From Rhizobium leguminosarum bv. viciae USDA 2370 (GTDB taxonomy: Bacteria; Pseudomonadota; Alphaproteobacteria; Rhizobiales; Rhizobiaceae): 64,000 nt of DNA. Shown here piece by piece: positions 1-8,122 of this stretch. Numbering within the stretch: the stretch's first letter is position 1; each line of letters begins with the position of its first letter. The stretch lies in NCBI RefSeq assembly GCF_002008365.1, contig NZ_MRDL01000046.1:349007-413006 (forward strand), read 5' to 3'. A program made the translations under genes and the position numbers. The notes beneath the pieces are model-generated. The model saw only the letters and a program-made list of their open reading frames with translations. It did no database searches and had not been told where the DNA came from.

Positions 1-11
1 GAAGAGTGACC

Positions 12-2033
12 ATGTCCATTTCGCGACCGAAAGCCCTGCGGCTTGAAACCCTTTGGAATCCGCCTGCTGATGGTAAGGAGTTTTCCTATGTCCTGCGCCT
101 CAAGAACCTCGGCACCGAGCCGCTTTCGAATTTCTCCCTCTGCGTGAGCGGCCCGGGCCGTGTCGATCCGGCGGGTCGCGTCGAAGGCGCGACGGTCTCA
201 CAACGGCTCTCGAATTTCACCGAATTCCAGCCGCCGGCCAATTTCGTTCTCGGCGCCGGCGAGACGTGGACGATTTCGGTCTACGCGTTGAGCTGGCAGT
301 TCCGCCACTGGACGGACGGCGCGACGAGCGGCTATCTCGCGCTTTCTGATGGCAGCACGATCGTGCTCACCATCGAGCCGACGCGATCTTCGGTCAGCAA
401 CGCACCATTGAAGCGTGGCGCCGAGATCTATCCGGTTCCCATCAATGCGCCCGTTCAGGTGTCGATCATCCCCTGGCCGAACCATGTGTCGGTCACTTCC
501 CGCCGGCCGCTGCCGGCCGGTTTTGCGCCGCAGGCGCAGAGCGCTGAAGGGGAGGCGGCAGCACGCAGTTTCGCAGCGCTGGTCGAGCATCTCTTTGCCG
601 TCGAGGGCATCGTACGGAGCGAGGCGGAAGGCGCGGTTCCGGTTGCCCTGAAGGATGCCGCCAGGTTCGGGCCGGAGGCCTATCGACTGAGCTTCGAGGG
701 TGAGGTGATCACGATCGAGGCAAGCAGCCGGACCGGCTTCCTCTACGGTCTCGTCACGCTCGGCCAGATCTGGCGCGGTGCAAGGCTGCATCCCGAGGTC
801 TTCCAGTTTCCGGCCGCCGGCGAGATCGTCGATGAGCCGTCGATGGGTTGGCGCGGGCTGCATCTCGATGTCGCCCGCCAGTTCTACGGCGCCGCCGAGG
901 TCAAGAAGCTGTTGGCGGTGCTTGCCTGGAACAAGCTCAACCGCTTCCACTGGCACCTTTCCGACGACGAAGCATGGCGCGTCGAGATCGACGCCTATCC
1001 TGATCTGACCGCGGTCGGCGCCTGGCGCGGCCACGGTCTGGCCGTTCCGCCGCTGCTCGGTTCGAGCCCGGCCCGCACCGGCGGCTATTACACCAAGGCC
1101 GCCATCCGCGAGATCGTCGCCCATGGCAAGAGCTTCGGCGTGGAGATCGTGCCGGAGATCGATGTCCCCGGCCATTGCTACGCCATGCTGCAGGCGATAC
1201 CGGAGCTGCGCGATCCGGCCGAGGTCGGCAGCTATTATTCGGTTCAGGGCTTTCCCGACAATTGCATCAATCCGGCCCGCGAGAAGACCTATGAGATCAT
1301 CGAGACGATCCTCTCCGAGCTCATCGAACTCTTTCCGTTCAAGATCATCCATCTCGGCGCCGACGAAGTTCCGCTTGGCGCGTGGTCCGGCTCGCCGGAA
1401 GCGCTCGAGCGCCTGCGCAGCGCGGCCGGCAACGAGGTTGCCGATGCGCATGCCAAACGGCTGAACGTCGTGACCAATACCCACGGCGCCGACGACATCC
1501 ACGGCTCGGGTGCCGCCATCCTGCAGGCGGAGTTCCTCAGCCGCGTCCAGCGCTTCCTTGCGAGCAAGGGCTGCATCACCGGCGGCTGGGAAGAGGCAGC
1601 CCATGGCGATGTCATCGACAAATCGAAGAGCTATCTCTGCAGCTGGCGCAATGTCGAGGTCTCGGCCGAACTGGCCGAGCGCGGCTACGAAATCGTCGTC
1701 TGCCCCGGACAGGTCTACTACCTCGACATGGCGCTCAGGCCCGACTGGGATGAGCCCGGCGCCAGCTGGGCGGGGACTTCGGATGCCGAGAAGCTCTACA
1801 ATTTCGATCCCATCGGCGGCTGGACGGCGAGCCAGAAACAGAAACTCCTCGGCATCCAGGCCTGCATCTGGTCCGAGCCGATGACGGATCGCGCCGTTTT
1901 CGACCGCCTCGTCTTCCCGCGCCTTTCCGCACTTGCCGAAACGGGCTGGACAAAGCCGTCATCCAAGTCGTGGGAGCGTTTCAGGGCGCTCGCAGGACTG
2001 ATGCCGCTGCTCTACGGACTGCAGCAGTCGTAG
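12..2033 (+). CDS. Beta-N-acetylhexosaminidase, GH20
   Basis: Family 20 glycoside hydrolase that removes terminal N-acetylglucosamine or N-acetylgalactosamine by substrate-assisted catalysis. The C-terminal two thirds form the GH20 barrel: the substrate-binding segment FHWHLSDDEAW lies near residue 315, and the catalytic Asp-Glu pair sits in HLGADEVP (Asp451-Glu452). The N-terminal part is a beta-rich domain plus a GH20b-like domain. No signal peptide is visible, so it probably acts in the cytoplasm on imported amino sugars. I chose the ATG at 12 because GAAGAG lies just upstream; an in-frame GTG at 6 is the alternative. It is probably the last gene of an operon that starts before the window. 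Confidence 0.9.
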   Translation: MSISRPKALRLETLWNPPADGKEFSYVLRLKNLGTEPLSNFSLCVSGPGRVDPAGRVEGATVSQRLSNFTEFQPPANFVLGAGETWTISVYALSWQFRHWTDGATSGYLALSDGSTIVLTIEPTRSSVSNAPLKRGAEIYPVPINAPVQVSIIPWPNHVSVTSRRPLPAGFAPQAQSAEGEAAARSFAALVEHLFAVEGIVRSEAEGAVPVALKDAARFGPEAYRLSFEGEVITIEASSRTGFLYGLVTLGQIWRGARLHPEVFQFPAAGEIVDEPSMGWRGLHLDVARQFYGAAEVKKLLAVLAWNKLNRFHWHLSDDEAWRVEIDAYPDLTAVGAWRGHGLAVPPLLGSSPARTGGYYTKAAIREIVAHGKSFGVEIVPEIDVPGHCYAMLQAIPELRDPAEVGSYYSVQGFPDNCINPAREKTYEIIETILSELIELFPFKIIHLGADEVPLGAWSGSPEALERLRSAAGNEVADAHAKRLNVVTNTHGADDIHGSGAAILQAEFLSRVQRFLASKGCITGGWEEAAHGDVIDKSKSYLCSWRNVEVSAELAERGYEIVVCPGQVYYLDMALRPDWDEPGASWAGTSDAEKLYNFDPIGGWTASQKQKLLGIQACIWSEPMTDRAVFDRLVFPRLSALAETGWTKPSSKSWERFRALAGLMPLLYGLQQS

Positions 2034-2076
2034 CGCTCGGGATCGGCGCCGCGGGCTTTATTTGAGGATCACCCTT

Positions 2077-2100
2077 GCCATCGCCGGAGGCGGTGATGGC
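2077..2100. terminator. Hairpin between convergent genes
   Basis: The outer arms GCCATC (2077-2082) and GATGGC (2095-2100) pair perfectly, and an inner GCC/GGC pairing has a small bulge. It lies between the converging ends of the hexosaminidase and HxlR genes. There is no long T-run, so this is a candidate bidirectional or stabilising hairpin only. Confidence 0.4.
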
Positions 2101-2133
2101 GGGGGATACTGACATCGGCTTCAAGGCGAGTTG

Positions 2134-2598
2134 TCAGGTGGCCGCTTCATCTGCCCCGGGCGGTTGACATTCGGGTGCTGCGATACGAATAGGACGTGTT
2201 CCAATCGGTGCGCCGGTCGCGCGGTCGATGGTGACGGGATCGACCTCCGTTCCGGTTTCGGCGTCGAAGAAACGGGTGACGTCGCCGCCGCCGCGGTACT
2301 TGCGGCCCCAGGCACCGATCGCAAACAGCACCGGCAAAAAGTCGCGGCCGGCTTCCGTCAGCACATATTCGTCGCGCGGCGGACGCTCGGAATAGCGACG
2401 CTTTTCCAGCAATCCTTCCTCGGTCAGCGATGACAGCCGCCCCGTCAGCATTGTCGGGACGATGCCGAGGCTTTTGCGAAATTCATCGAAGCGGGTCAGC
2501 CCCGCATGGGCGTCGCGCATGATCAGCATGCTCCACGCATCGCCGACGAGCGCCAGGCTACGGGCGATCAGGCAGGGCTGTTCCGAAAGATTCTTCAT
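2134..2598 (-). CDS. HxlR-family transcriptional regulator
   Basis: A 154-residue single-domain winged-helix regulator of the HxlR/MarR-like type. The family signature is present: an N-terminal Cys (position 9), then the segment LALVGDAWSMLIMRD, LTRFDEFRKSLG, and the wing sequence EKRRYSERPPRDEYVLT, which ends in the usual ERPPR-x-EY motif. The family usually senses electrophiles, quinones or aldehydes. The gene is divergent from an SDR and a quinone-reductase-like gene, the normal arrangement for HxlR regulators, and an inverted repeat in the shared intergenic region is the likely operator. The C-terminal 35 residues are low complexity and less typical. Confidence 0.88.
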   Translation of the reverse strand: MKNLSEQPCLIARSLALVGDAWSMLIMRDAHAGLTRFDEFRKSLGIVPTMLTGRLSSLTEEGLLEKRRYSERPPRDEYVLTEAGRDFLPVLFAIGAWGRKYRGGGDVTRFFDAETGTEVDPVTIDRATGAPIGTRPIRIAAPECQPPGADEAAT

Positions 2599-2621
2599 GT
2601 CGATATCTTTTTAGTAGTGAC

Positions 2622-2642
2622 TTGCTATCGATTTGATAGTAA
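2622..2642. promoter_or_regulatory. Probable HxlR operator
   Basis: Inverted repeat TTGCTATC (2622-2629), GATTT, GATAGTAA (2635-2642), with one mismatch between the 8-base arms. It sits in the 90-base divergent promoter region between the HxlR gene and the SDR gene. Its AT-rich sequence stands out from the surroundings, and a related TAGTAGTGAC element lies next to it. Binding by the adjacent HxlR protein is inferred from position and symmetry. Confidence 0.55.
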
Positions 2643-2688
2643 CAGAATGCGCATAGACATTCCACGACAAAAACGAAGGCAGACGTCA

Positions 2689-3504
2689 ATGAGCAAGAGA
2701 GAACGCGGCATTGCCCTGGTCACCGGGGCTTCCTCCGGCATCGGGCTGGTGACGGCGAAGGCGCTGCGGCGCGACGGTTACCGGGTGTTCGGCACCAGCC
2801 GAAAGCCGATGGCCGACACCGCCGATGGGATCACCATGCTGGTCTGCGACGTCATCGACGATCGATCCGTGCAGAGCGTCGTCGACGAGATTCTGAAGCG
2901 CACGGGACGGATCGATCTTCTGGTCAACAATGCCGGGATCGGCCTGCTCGGCGGCGCCGAGGAATCGACGACGGCGCAGGCCAAAGCCGTATTCGACGTC
3001 AACGTCTTCGGCACGATGCGCATGACCAATGCAGTACTGCCGGTGATGCGGCGGCAGCGCAACGGCCGGATCATCAACCTGAGCTCGATCCTTGGGCTGA
3101 TCCCGGCGCCCTTCAACGCACTCTACGCAGCGACCAAACACGCGATCGAAGGTTATTCGGAATCCCTCGACCATGAAGTGCGCACACAGGGCATCCGCGT
3201 CGTGCTCGTCGAACCTGGTATCACCCGCACCTCGTTCGAAGAGAACATCACGCGCCCCGACCGGCCGCTTGCCGTCTATGATGCGGTGCGCGCCGTTGCG
3301 GAGAAGCTGATGCGCGAGATCGTCTCAAAAGGAGATGCGCCCGAGGTGGTCGCCGCAACCGTCGTCAGGGCCGCCAATGCGCCATCGCCCAAGAGACGCT
3401 ATACTGCCGGAAAGGCGGCAGGACAGGTCCGCTTCATCCGCCGATTCCTGCCCGAGTCCTTCGTCGACAAGAGCCTCCGGAAATTCAACAAACTTCCCGG
3501 TTGA
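2689..3504 (+). CDS. SDR-family NAD(P)-dependent oxidoreductase
   Basis: Classical short-chain dehydrogenase/reductase of 271 residues. It shows the cofactor motif TGASSGIG near the N-terminus, NNAG after beta-4, a catalytic Ser in INLSSILG and the active-site YAATK. The C-terminal extension (KRRYTAGKAAGQ) is typical of the retinol-dehydrogenase-like SDRs often annotated as oxidoreductases in rhizobia. I chose the ATG at 2689, which gives a normal N-terminus (MSKRERGIALVTGAS); longer in-frame starts would overlap the divergent regulator. It lies 50 bases upstream of a quinone-reductase-like gene, probably one operon under HxlR control. The substrate is unknown. Confidence 0.88.
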   Translation: MSKRERGIALVTGASSGIGLVTAKALRRDGYRVFGTSRKPMADTADGITMLVCDVIDDRSVQSVVDEILKRTGRIDLLVNNAGIGLLGGAEESTTAQAKAVFDVNVFGTMRMTNAVLPVMRRQRNGRIINLSSILGLIPAPFNALYAATKHAIEGYSESLDHEVRTQGIRVVLVEPGITRTSFEENITRPDRPLAVYDAVRAVAEKLMREIVSKGDAPEVVAATVVRAANAPSPKRRYTAGKAAGQVRFIRRFLPESFVDKSLRKFNKLPG

Positions 3505-3554
3505 GCCTGCCTTACCGCATTTCCGGCGCACCACAAAAACGAAAGTTCGCCATC

Positions 3555-4556
3555 ATGAAAGCATTCCTGATTGATCGCTACAAGAAGGGCGGCGCCCTCA
3601 GGTTCGGCCAGAGCCCTGAACCGCAGCTGCGCGAGAATGACGTCATGGTCGAGATCCATGCCGCCAGCGTGAACCCACTGGATGGCAAGATCCGGGACGG
3701 AGAGTTCAAGCTGATCCTGCCTTACCGGCTTCCATTGGTGCTCGGCAATGATGTCGCTGGTGTCGTGGTTCGGGTGGGCGCCAATGTCCGGCAGTTCAAA
3801 CCCGGCGACGCGGTCTATGCGCGTCCCGGCCAGGATCGCATCGGCACCTTCGCCGAGTATATCGCCATCGACGCTGGCGATGTCGCGTTGAAACCCGCCA
3901 ATCTCAGCATGGAAGAAGCCGCATCCATTCCACTTGTGGCGCTGACCGCATGGCAGGCGCTGGTCGAACGCGCCAAACTGCAGAAGGGGCAGAGGGTGCT
4001 GATCCATGCGGGCTCCGGCGGCGTCGGCACTATAGCGATCCAGCTTGCCAAACATCTCGGCGCCCACGTGGCGACGACCGTGAGCACGGCAAATATCGAT
4101 CTGGTGAAAAGCCTCGGCGCCGACGTGGTGGTCGATTACAAGAAGGACGACTTCGACAAGGTGCTGAAGGGCTATGACGTCGTGCTGAACAGCCTCGGCA
4201 AGGATACGCTGGAGAAATCGCTCGCCGTCCTGAAGCCCGGCGGCAAGCTGATCTCGATATCAGGTCCGCCCGATCCCGATTTCGCCAGGGAAAACGGCTT
4301 CGGCTGGCTGCTGCGGCAGGTCATGCGCTTCTTGAGTTTAAGCATCCGGCGGAAATCGAAACGCCGGGGGATCGGCTATTCCTTCCTCTTCATGACGGCA
4401 AATGGCGCGCAGCTCGGCAAGATCACCTCGCTGATCGAGGCGGGCGCCATCCGCCCCGTCATCGACCGGGCCTTCCAATTCGAGAAGACCAACGAGGCGC
4501 TGGACTATGTGGAGACAGGCCGCGTTAAGGGCAAGGTCGTCATCGCGGTGAAGTAG
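3555..4556 (+). CDS. NADPH:quinone reductase-like MDR oxidoreductase
   Basis: Medium-chain dehydrogenase/reductase (333 residues) of the zinc-independent quinone oxidoreductase type. It has the N-terminal GroES-like fold (SVNPLDGKIRDGEF), the Rossmann motif HAGSGGVGTIAIQLAK, and none of the cysteine clusters of zinc alcohol dehydrogenases. It probably reduces quinones or alpha,beta-unsaturated carbonyls with NADPH. Together with the SDR upstream and the HxlR regulator this looks like an electrophile-detoxification unit. Start ATG at 3555. A strong hairpin follows the stop codon. Confidence 0.88.
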   Translation: MKAFLIDRYKKGGALRFGQSPEPQLRENDVMVEIHAASVNPLDGKIRDGEFKLILPYRLPLVLGNDVAGVVVRVGANVRQFKPGDAVYARPGQDRIGTFAEYIAIDAGDVALKPANLSMEEAASIPLVALTAWQALVERAKLQKGQRVLIHAGSGGVGTIAIQLAKHLGAHVATTVSTANIDLVKSLGADVVVDYKKDDFDKVLKGYDVVLNSLGKDTLEKSLAVLKPGGKLISISGPPDPDFARENGFGWLLRQVMRFLSLSIRRKSKRRGIGYSFLFMTANGAQLGKITSLIEAGAIRPVIDRAFQFEKTNEALDYVETGRVKGKVVIAVK

Positions 4557-4567
4557 ACCCGGGAAGG

Positions 4568-4585
4568 CCGAGGAGCCCTCGGTTT
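4568..4585 (+). terminator. Intrinsic terminator after the MDR gene
   Basis: Perfect stem CCGAGG (4568-4573), loop AGC, CCTCGG (4577-4582), followed by TTTA. It lies 12 bases after the oxidoreductase stop codon. The downstream edge abuts the ROK-gene remnant. Confidence 0.6.
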
Positions 4586-4662
4586 AGCCGAGCGGCTTTT
4601 GCAGGACGTCGAAGCGCGGATTGGTTTCGGAAAAGAGAAGGGCGGTCGAGCGAAGGGGCTCT
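4584..4662 (-). pseudogene. Orphan C-terminal tail of a ROK regulator
   Basis: Read on the minus strand, this stretch encodes FSETNPRFDVLQKPLG followed by TAA, identical to the last 16 residues of the intact ROK regulator at 6733-7935. The DNA match runs over about 50 bases (4585-4637 against 6734-6786) with only a few mismatches. Nothing else of the ROK gene remains: the frame runs into the 3' end of the AraC gene. It is the relic of a second ROK copy or of a recombination event that replaced its body. Confidence 0.8.
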
Positions 4663-5550
4663 TCACTGTCGTTGCCGATAGGCAGAGGGTGTGACGCCTG
4701 TGCCCAACTTGAATGCCCGTGTCATGTGGCTCTGGCTGCTGAAGCCGCAGGCCGAAGCGATCTGCGCGATCGGGTCCATGCCTGATAACATCGATTTGGC
4801 GCGCTCGACCCGCCGGTGAGCGACCCAGCCATGCGGGGACACACCATAACTTGCCCGGAACATCCGCTGAAAATGAAAGGCGCTGAGCTGCCCGATCGCC
4901 GCCAGATCCTGCAATCGGATTGTCTCACCGAGATGGGCCTCGATATACTCCAGACTCCGGCGCCGCACATGAGGAGCGAGCCCGCCGCTGATCGCGCAGG
5001 GACGCATCCCTCCGTAACGGGGATCGACGAAGAAATCGTTGATCGTCTGTGCCATCGCTTCTTCAGCCTGCAGATGACCGCCCGCCACCATCGCTTGCGT
5101 CATCTGCCAAAGCGTGCGCGCCAAGGCGGGTGCATCTGCGAAGGTCACTTCGGGAAGAGCCATGAGCCGAGCATCGCGGTCAAACGTCTCCGCAAACATC
5201 CGCCGCATCTGGTCGTCGGGAACATACAGATGGACGAATTGGGAGAAGTCGGTGATTTCCCATTCGGACGAGTGCTCCTGTGGCATGATGCACAGCACTC
5301 CCGGACGGCCGCGAACGGCGGGGCTGCCATCTAGACGACGCGTTCCGGCGCCGCCTTTGAGATAAAGACTGAACGTATGACCGTTCGGCCGCTGATAGCT
5401 CATCCTGTCGTGTGCATTGCTCCAGATGGCAGCTGATCGCCCGAACCCCAAATCGATGGACTGTGACATCCGCGCAGTGGGAGATGCTGACAAAAACCCG
5501 AAAACCGAGGGGTGACTATATTTCACCAATTCTTCCCCACACCTGACCAT
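4663..5550 (-). CDS. AraC-family transcriptional regulator
   Basis: The C-terminal ~100 residues form the double helix-turn-helix domain (IRLQDLAAIGQLSAFHFQRM, then PIAQIASACGFSSQSHMTRAF and a GVTPSAYRQ ending). The N-terminal ~170 residues are a cupin-like ligand or dimerisation domain. I chose the ATG at 5550; 5631 and 5469 are also possible and no start has a clear ribosome binding site. The gene is divergent from the EamA exporter at 5681 and probably regulates it. Its 3' end directly abuts the ROK remnant, so the last bases may come from a recombination junction. Confidence 0.85.
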   Translation of the reverse strand: MVRCGEELVKYSHPSVFGFLSASPTARMSQSIDLGFGRSAAIWSNAHDRMSYQRPNGHTFSLYLKGGAGTRRLDGSPAVRGRPGVLCIMPQEHSSEWEITDFSQFVHLYVPDDQMRRMFAETFDRDARLMALPEVTFADAPALARTLWQMTQAMVAGGHLQAEEAMAQTINDFFVDPRYGGMRPCAISGGLAPHVRRRSLEYIEAHLGETIRLQDLAAIGQLSAFHFQRMFRASYGVSPHGWVAHRRVERAKSMLSGMDPIAQIASACGFSSQSHMTRAFKLGTGVTPSAYRQRQ

Positions 5551-5680
5551 GCCGCGCGAACAATACCGGCGGACGACCCGCATGGCGAGCCGGAAGTCCG
5601 GGCAAATCGATTTGATAGCAAGAATCTGCAAGAGGCCTGCTCACGGTTCGCCTAATGGTCGGGAAAACGAGGATCACTCC

Positions 5681-6592
5681 ATGGCAAATGCCGCTCTCTT
5701 CATCGCAACCGTCCTCATATGGGGGACGACCTGGATCGCCATTGCGATGCAGGTCGGTCCCGTGCCGGTCTTGGTCTCGGTCTTTTACAGATTTGCGGTC
5801 GCAGCAGTGATCCTCGTCGCCATCCTGGCTGGCATGCGGCGGCTCAAGCTCCCTGCCTTGCGCGATCAACCTTTCATCCTTGCGCAGGCGCTCTGCCTGT
5901 TCAGCCTCAATTTCATCTGTTTCTACAACGCCGCCGCCTCTATCCCGTCCGGGCTAATCTCCGTGATCTTCTCACTCGCAACGATCTACAATGCCGTCAA
6001 TGCGCGCCTCTTCTTCGGCGACCGCATTACAGGCCGCACGCTTCTCGCAGCGGCGCTCGGAGCAACCGGCCTTCTCCTGCTTTTCGGACAAGACGTTGTC
6101 GTCAATTTCGATATGGGCACGTTGAAAGGGATCGGGCTCGCAGCGCTTGGCACGCTGTTCTTCTCGCTGGGCAATATGGCATCGCGTCGAAACAGCGCGG
6201 CCGGAATCTCACCGCTGATCGCCAATGCCTGGGGCATGACCTATGGCGCGGTCGTCCTCCTGTTCCTGATTGCCGTGACGCAAACGCCGATCGTGGCGCC
6301 GCCCAACATCACCTATCTTGCCGCCCTGCTCTATCTCGCGGCGATCGGATCGGTGGTCGGCTTCACCACCTACCTCATGCTGGTGTCCCGGATCGGCTCC
6401 TCACGCGCTGCCTATGCCACCGTCCTGTTCCCGATCGTCGCCCTGTCGTTGTCGACGGTTTTCGAGGGCTACCACTGGAGCGGCCTGGGCCTGATCGGTC
6501 TGGCGCTGACGCTTCTCGGGAACGTGGTCATCTTTGCGCGACCTCTAGCCCGCCGCCCGGTGCAGGCAGATGCAAGGCTGCCGGCAGGCTGA
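5681..6592 (+). CDS. EamA/DMT-family transporter
   Basis: Inner-membrane protein of 303 residues with about ten hydrophobic helices and two EamA repeats. The start (ANAALFIATVLIWGTTWIA) and the internal glycine-rich helices are typical of drug/metabolite exporters of the RhaT/YdcO class. The substrate cannot be told from sequence; amino acids or metabolites are common. ATG at 5681 is preceded by GAGGAT at good spacing. It is divergent from an AraC regulator and ends 40 bases before an interspersed repeat. Confidence 0.88.
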   Translation: MANAALFIATVLIWGTTWIAIAMQVGPVPVLVSVFYRFAVAAVILVAILAGMRRLKLPALRDQPFILAQALCLFSLNFICFYNAAASIPSGLISVIFSLATIYNAVNARLFFGDRITGRTLLAAALGATGLLLLFGQDVVVNFDMGTLKGIGLAALGTLFFSLGNMASRRNSAAGISPLIANAWGMTYGAVVLLFLIAVTQTPIVAPPNITYLAALLYLAAIGSVVGFTTYLMLVSRIGSSRAAYATVLFPIVALSLSTVFEGYHWSGLGLIGLALTLLGNVVIFARPLARRPVQADARLPAG

Positions 6593-6631
6593 TGAGGGGC
6601 CGGCTCGGCAATCTCCCGTGACGAGGTGTAC

Positions 6632-6736
6632 TAGAGCCTTTCCGTTTTTCTCCGAATCACGGAAATGCTCTATCTCTTTGTTTTCACGCAATTCCGGACG
6701 CAAAACCGCTACCCACTTTTGCTGGAATTGCTCTAG
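6632..6736. repeat. Rhizobium interspersed repeat, copy 1
   Basis: About 105 bases bounded by CTAG...CTCTAG, containing TTCCG, GGAAATGCTCTA and GCAATTCCGGACG segments that can fold into two hairpins. I recall this family as highly abundant between genes in Rhizobium. An inverted, partly diverged copy is at 9372-9479. The right end supplies the TAG stop codon of the ROK gene (6733-6735). Confidence 0.75.
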
Positions 6737-7935
6737 CCGAGCGGCTTTTGAAGAACGTCGAAGCGCGGATTGGTTTCCGAAAAGATCGGCAGGGCGGCGG
6801 CGCCGAGGATCGCCGTATCCTTGCCGGTCATGCCGATCATGACGCGGGGCAATGTCCGCTTCTGGTTGGGGTCGATCGGGGTGTGCAGCGGCTCCAGCCG
6901 CTCGGCAAGCCGAAGCATCAGCGATGTCGAAATGCTGCCTCCAAGCACGATGGTCTGCGGATCGAAGGCCAGTTCCAGAAAGTCGACGGTCTGCCGCAGC
7001 GGCTGGACGGCCTGATCCAGCCAGGCGTCGAGACCTTCGCCGCCCTTGGCGATCAGCGCATCGAGATCATCGGGCGAAAGCTCCTCGGCGTTGGCAATGC
7101 CCATGAATTCGTAGGCGACCGTCAACGAGATGTAGCGATCCAGACAGCCGCGCTTACCGCAGCTGCAGAGCTTGCCTTGCGGTTCGACGATGATATGGCC
7201 GATCTCACCGGCATTGTTGCGGCTACCCTTGTAGAGGTGACCATCGAGGAACATTCCGGCGCCGATGCCGCCTCCGCCGGCGAGGAAGAGATAGACGAAG
7301 CTGCCCAAACCGCGGGCGACGCCGTGAAGACGCTCGCCGATCGCTGCTGCCGTCGCATCGTTTTCGACGAGCACCGGCACCTTAACCCGCTGTTCCAGCT
7401 CATGCCCGACAGGAAAACCCTGCCAGCCGGGCAGGTTCAACGGGCTGAGAGAGGTGGTGCCGCCATCGGCATAGCGGCCGGGCAGGGCCATCCCGACGCC
7501 GAGCAGCCGGTTCCGATCGAAAACGAAGGCCTGCTGAAGATCCTCGACGATGGACTGAAGAGCCGGCATGGCACGTTGCGGATCTGGATGTTCGACATGG
7601 CGCTCGATGCGGGCGCAAACCGCGCCGGAGAGATCCGTCAGGACCCCGCTGGCGCGCTGGCGGCCAAGTTCGAGGCCGATCGAATAGGCACCGCGCGGAT
7701 TGATGGTGTAGGGAATGATCGGCTGGCCGCGCGCCAGCTTCTGCGCCTCGGACGGGACAAGAAGGTGCGATCTCTCCAGTTCCTCGACGATATTCGACAC
7801 GGTCTGGGCAGTCAGCGCCGTCATCCGGGCGATCGCTGCGCGCGACAAGGGACCGTTCGTGCGGACAGCCTCAATCACCACACGCCGGTTGTGAGACTTG
7901 GCCTGCTCGAGATTCGTGCCGGAAATTGCCTTCAT
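6733..7935 (-). CDS. ROK-family transcriptional regulator
   Basis: A 400-residue sugar-responsive repressor of the NagC/Mlc/XylR type. Residues ~10-70 form a winged helix (GPLSRAAIARMTALTAQTVS), followed by a ROK kinase-like domain with the ENDATAAAIGER segment and the zinc motif CSCGKRGCLD. ATG at 7935 has GAAGG at good spacing. It lies downstream of, and co-directional with, an MFS carrier (8120-9319), its likely target together with the local sugar genes. Repeats flank it on both sides and its stop codon lies inside the 6632-6736 repeat. A duplicate of its last 16 codons sits at 4584-4640. Confidence 0.9.
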   Translation of the reverse strand: MKAISGTNLEQAKSHNRRVVIEAVRTNGPLSRAAIARMTALTAQTVSNIVEELERSHLLVPSEAQKLARGQPIIPYTINPRGAYSIGLELGRQRASGVLTDLSGAVCARIERHVEHPDPQRAMPALQSIVEDLQQAFVFDRNRLLGVGMALPGRYADGGTTSLSPLNLPGWQGFPVGHELEQRVKVPVLVENDATAAAIGERLHGVARGLGSFVYLFLAGGGGIGAGMFLDGHLYKGSRNNAGEIGHIIVEPQGKLCSCGKRGCLDRYISLTVAYEFMGIANAEELSPDDLDALIAKGGEGLDAWLDQAVQPLRQTVDFLELAFDPQTIVLGGSISTSLMLRLAERLEPLHTPIDPNQKRTLPRVMIGMTGKDTAILGAAALPIFSETNPRFDVLQKPLG

Positions 7936-8020
7936 GTCGCCTTCAAAGAAATGGTGCGTCACCCTTGTCACAAGACGAACACCGATGAAAGCCACATTCT
8001 TCGTCACGTCCCTGGACTAA

Positions 8021-8122
8021 GCATGTCGCGCAAAACTGTGCCGCGGTTTTGCGACAACGACATGCGTAACAATAAAGACCCAAAGCGCGACAAGCGAATC
8101 TGAAAGATCGCGACGCGCTTTA
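8021..8122. repeat. Rhizobium interspersed repeat, second family
   Basis: About 100 bases with inverted CATGTCG...CGACATG arms, a GCGACAAGCGAATCTGAAAG segment and a TCGCGACGCGC end. I recognise it from memory as a very common intergenic repeat in Rhizobium leguminosarum/etli genomes. Only one copy is in the window. Its right end contains the TAA stop codon of the MFS gene (8120-8122). Confidence 0.7.

Noticed and set aside
198..1604. A 468-codon minus-strand open frame opposite the hexosaminidase
   Set aside because: The plus-strand GH20 catalytic motif is unambiguous and the antisense product matches nothing.
6748..8103. A 451-codon plus-strand open frame across the ROK gene
   Set aside because: It overlaps the ROK gene and a repeat; no domain and no ribosome binding site.
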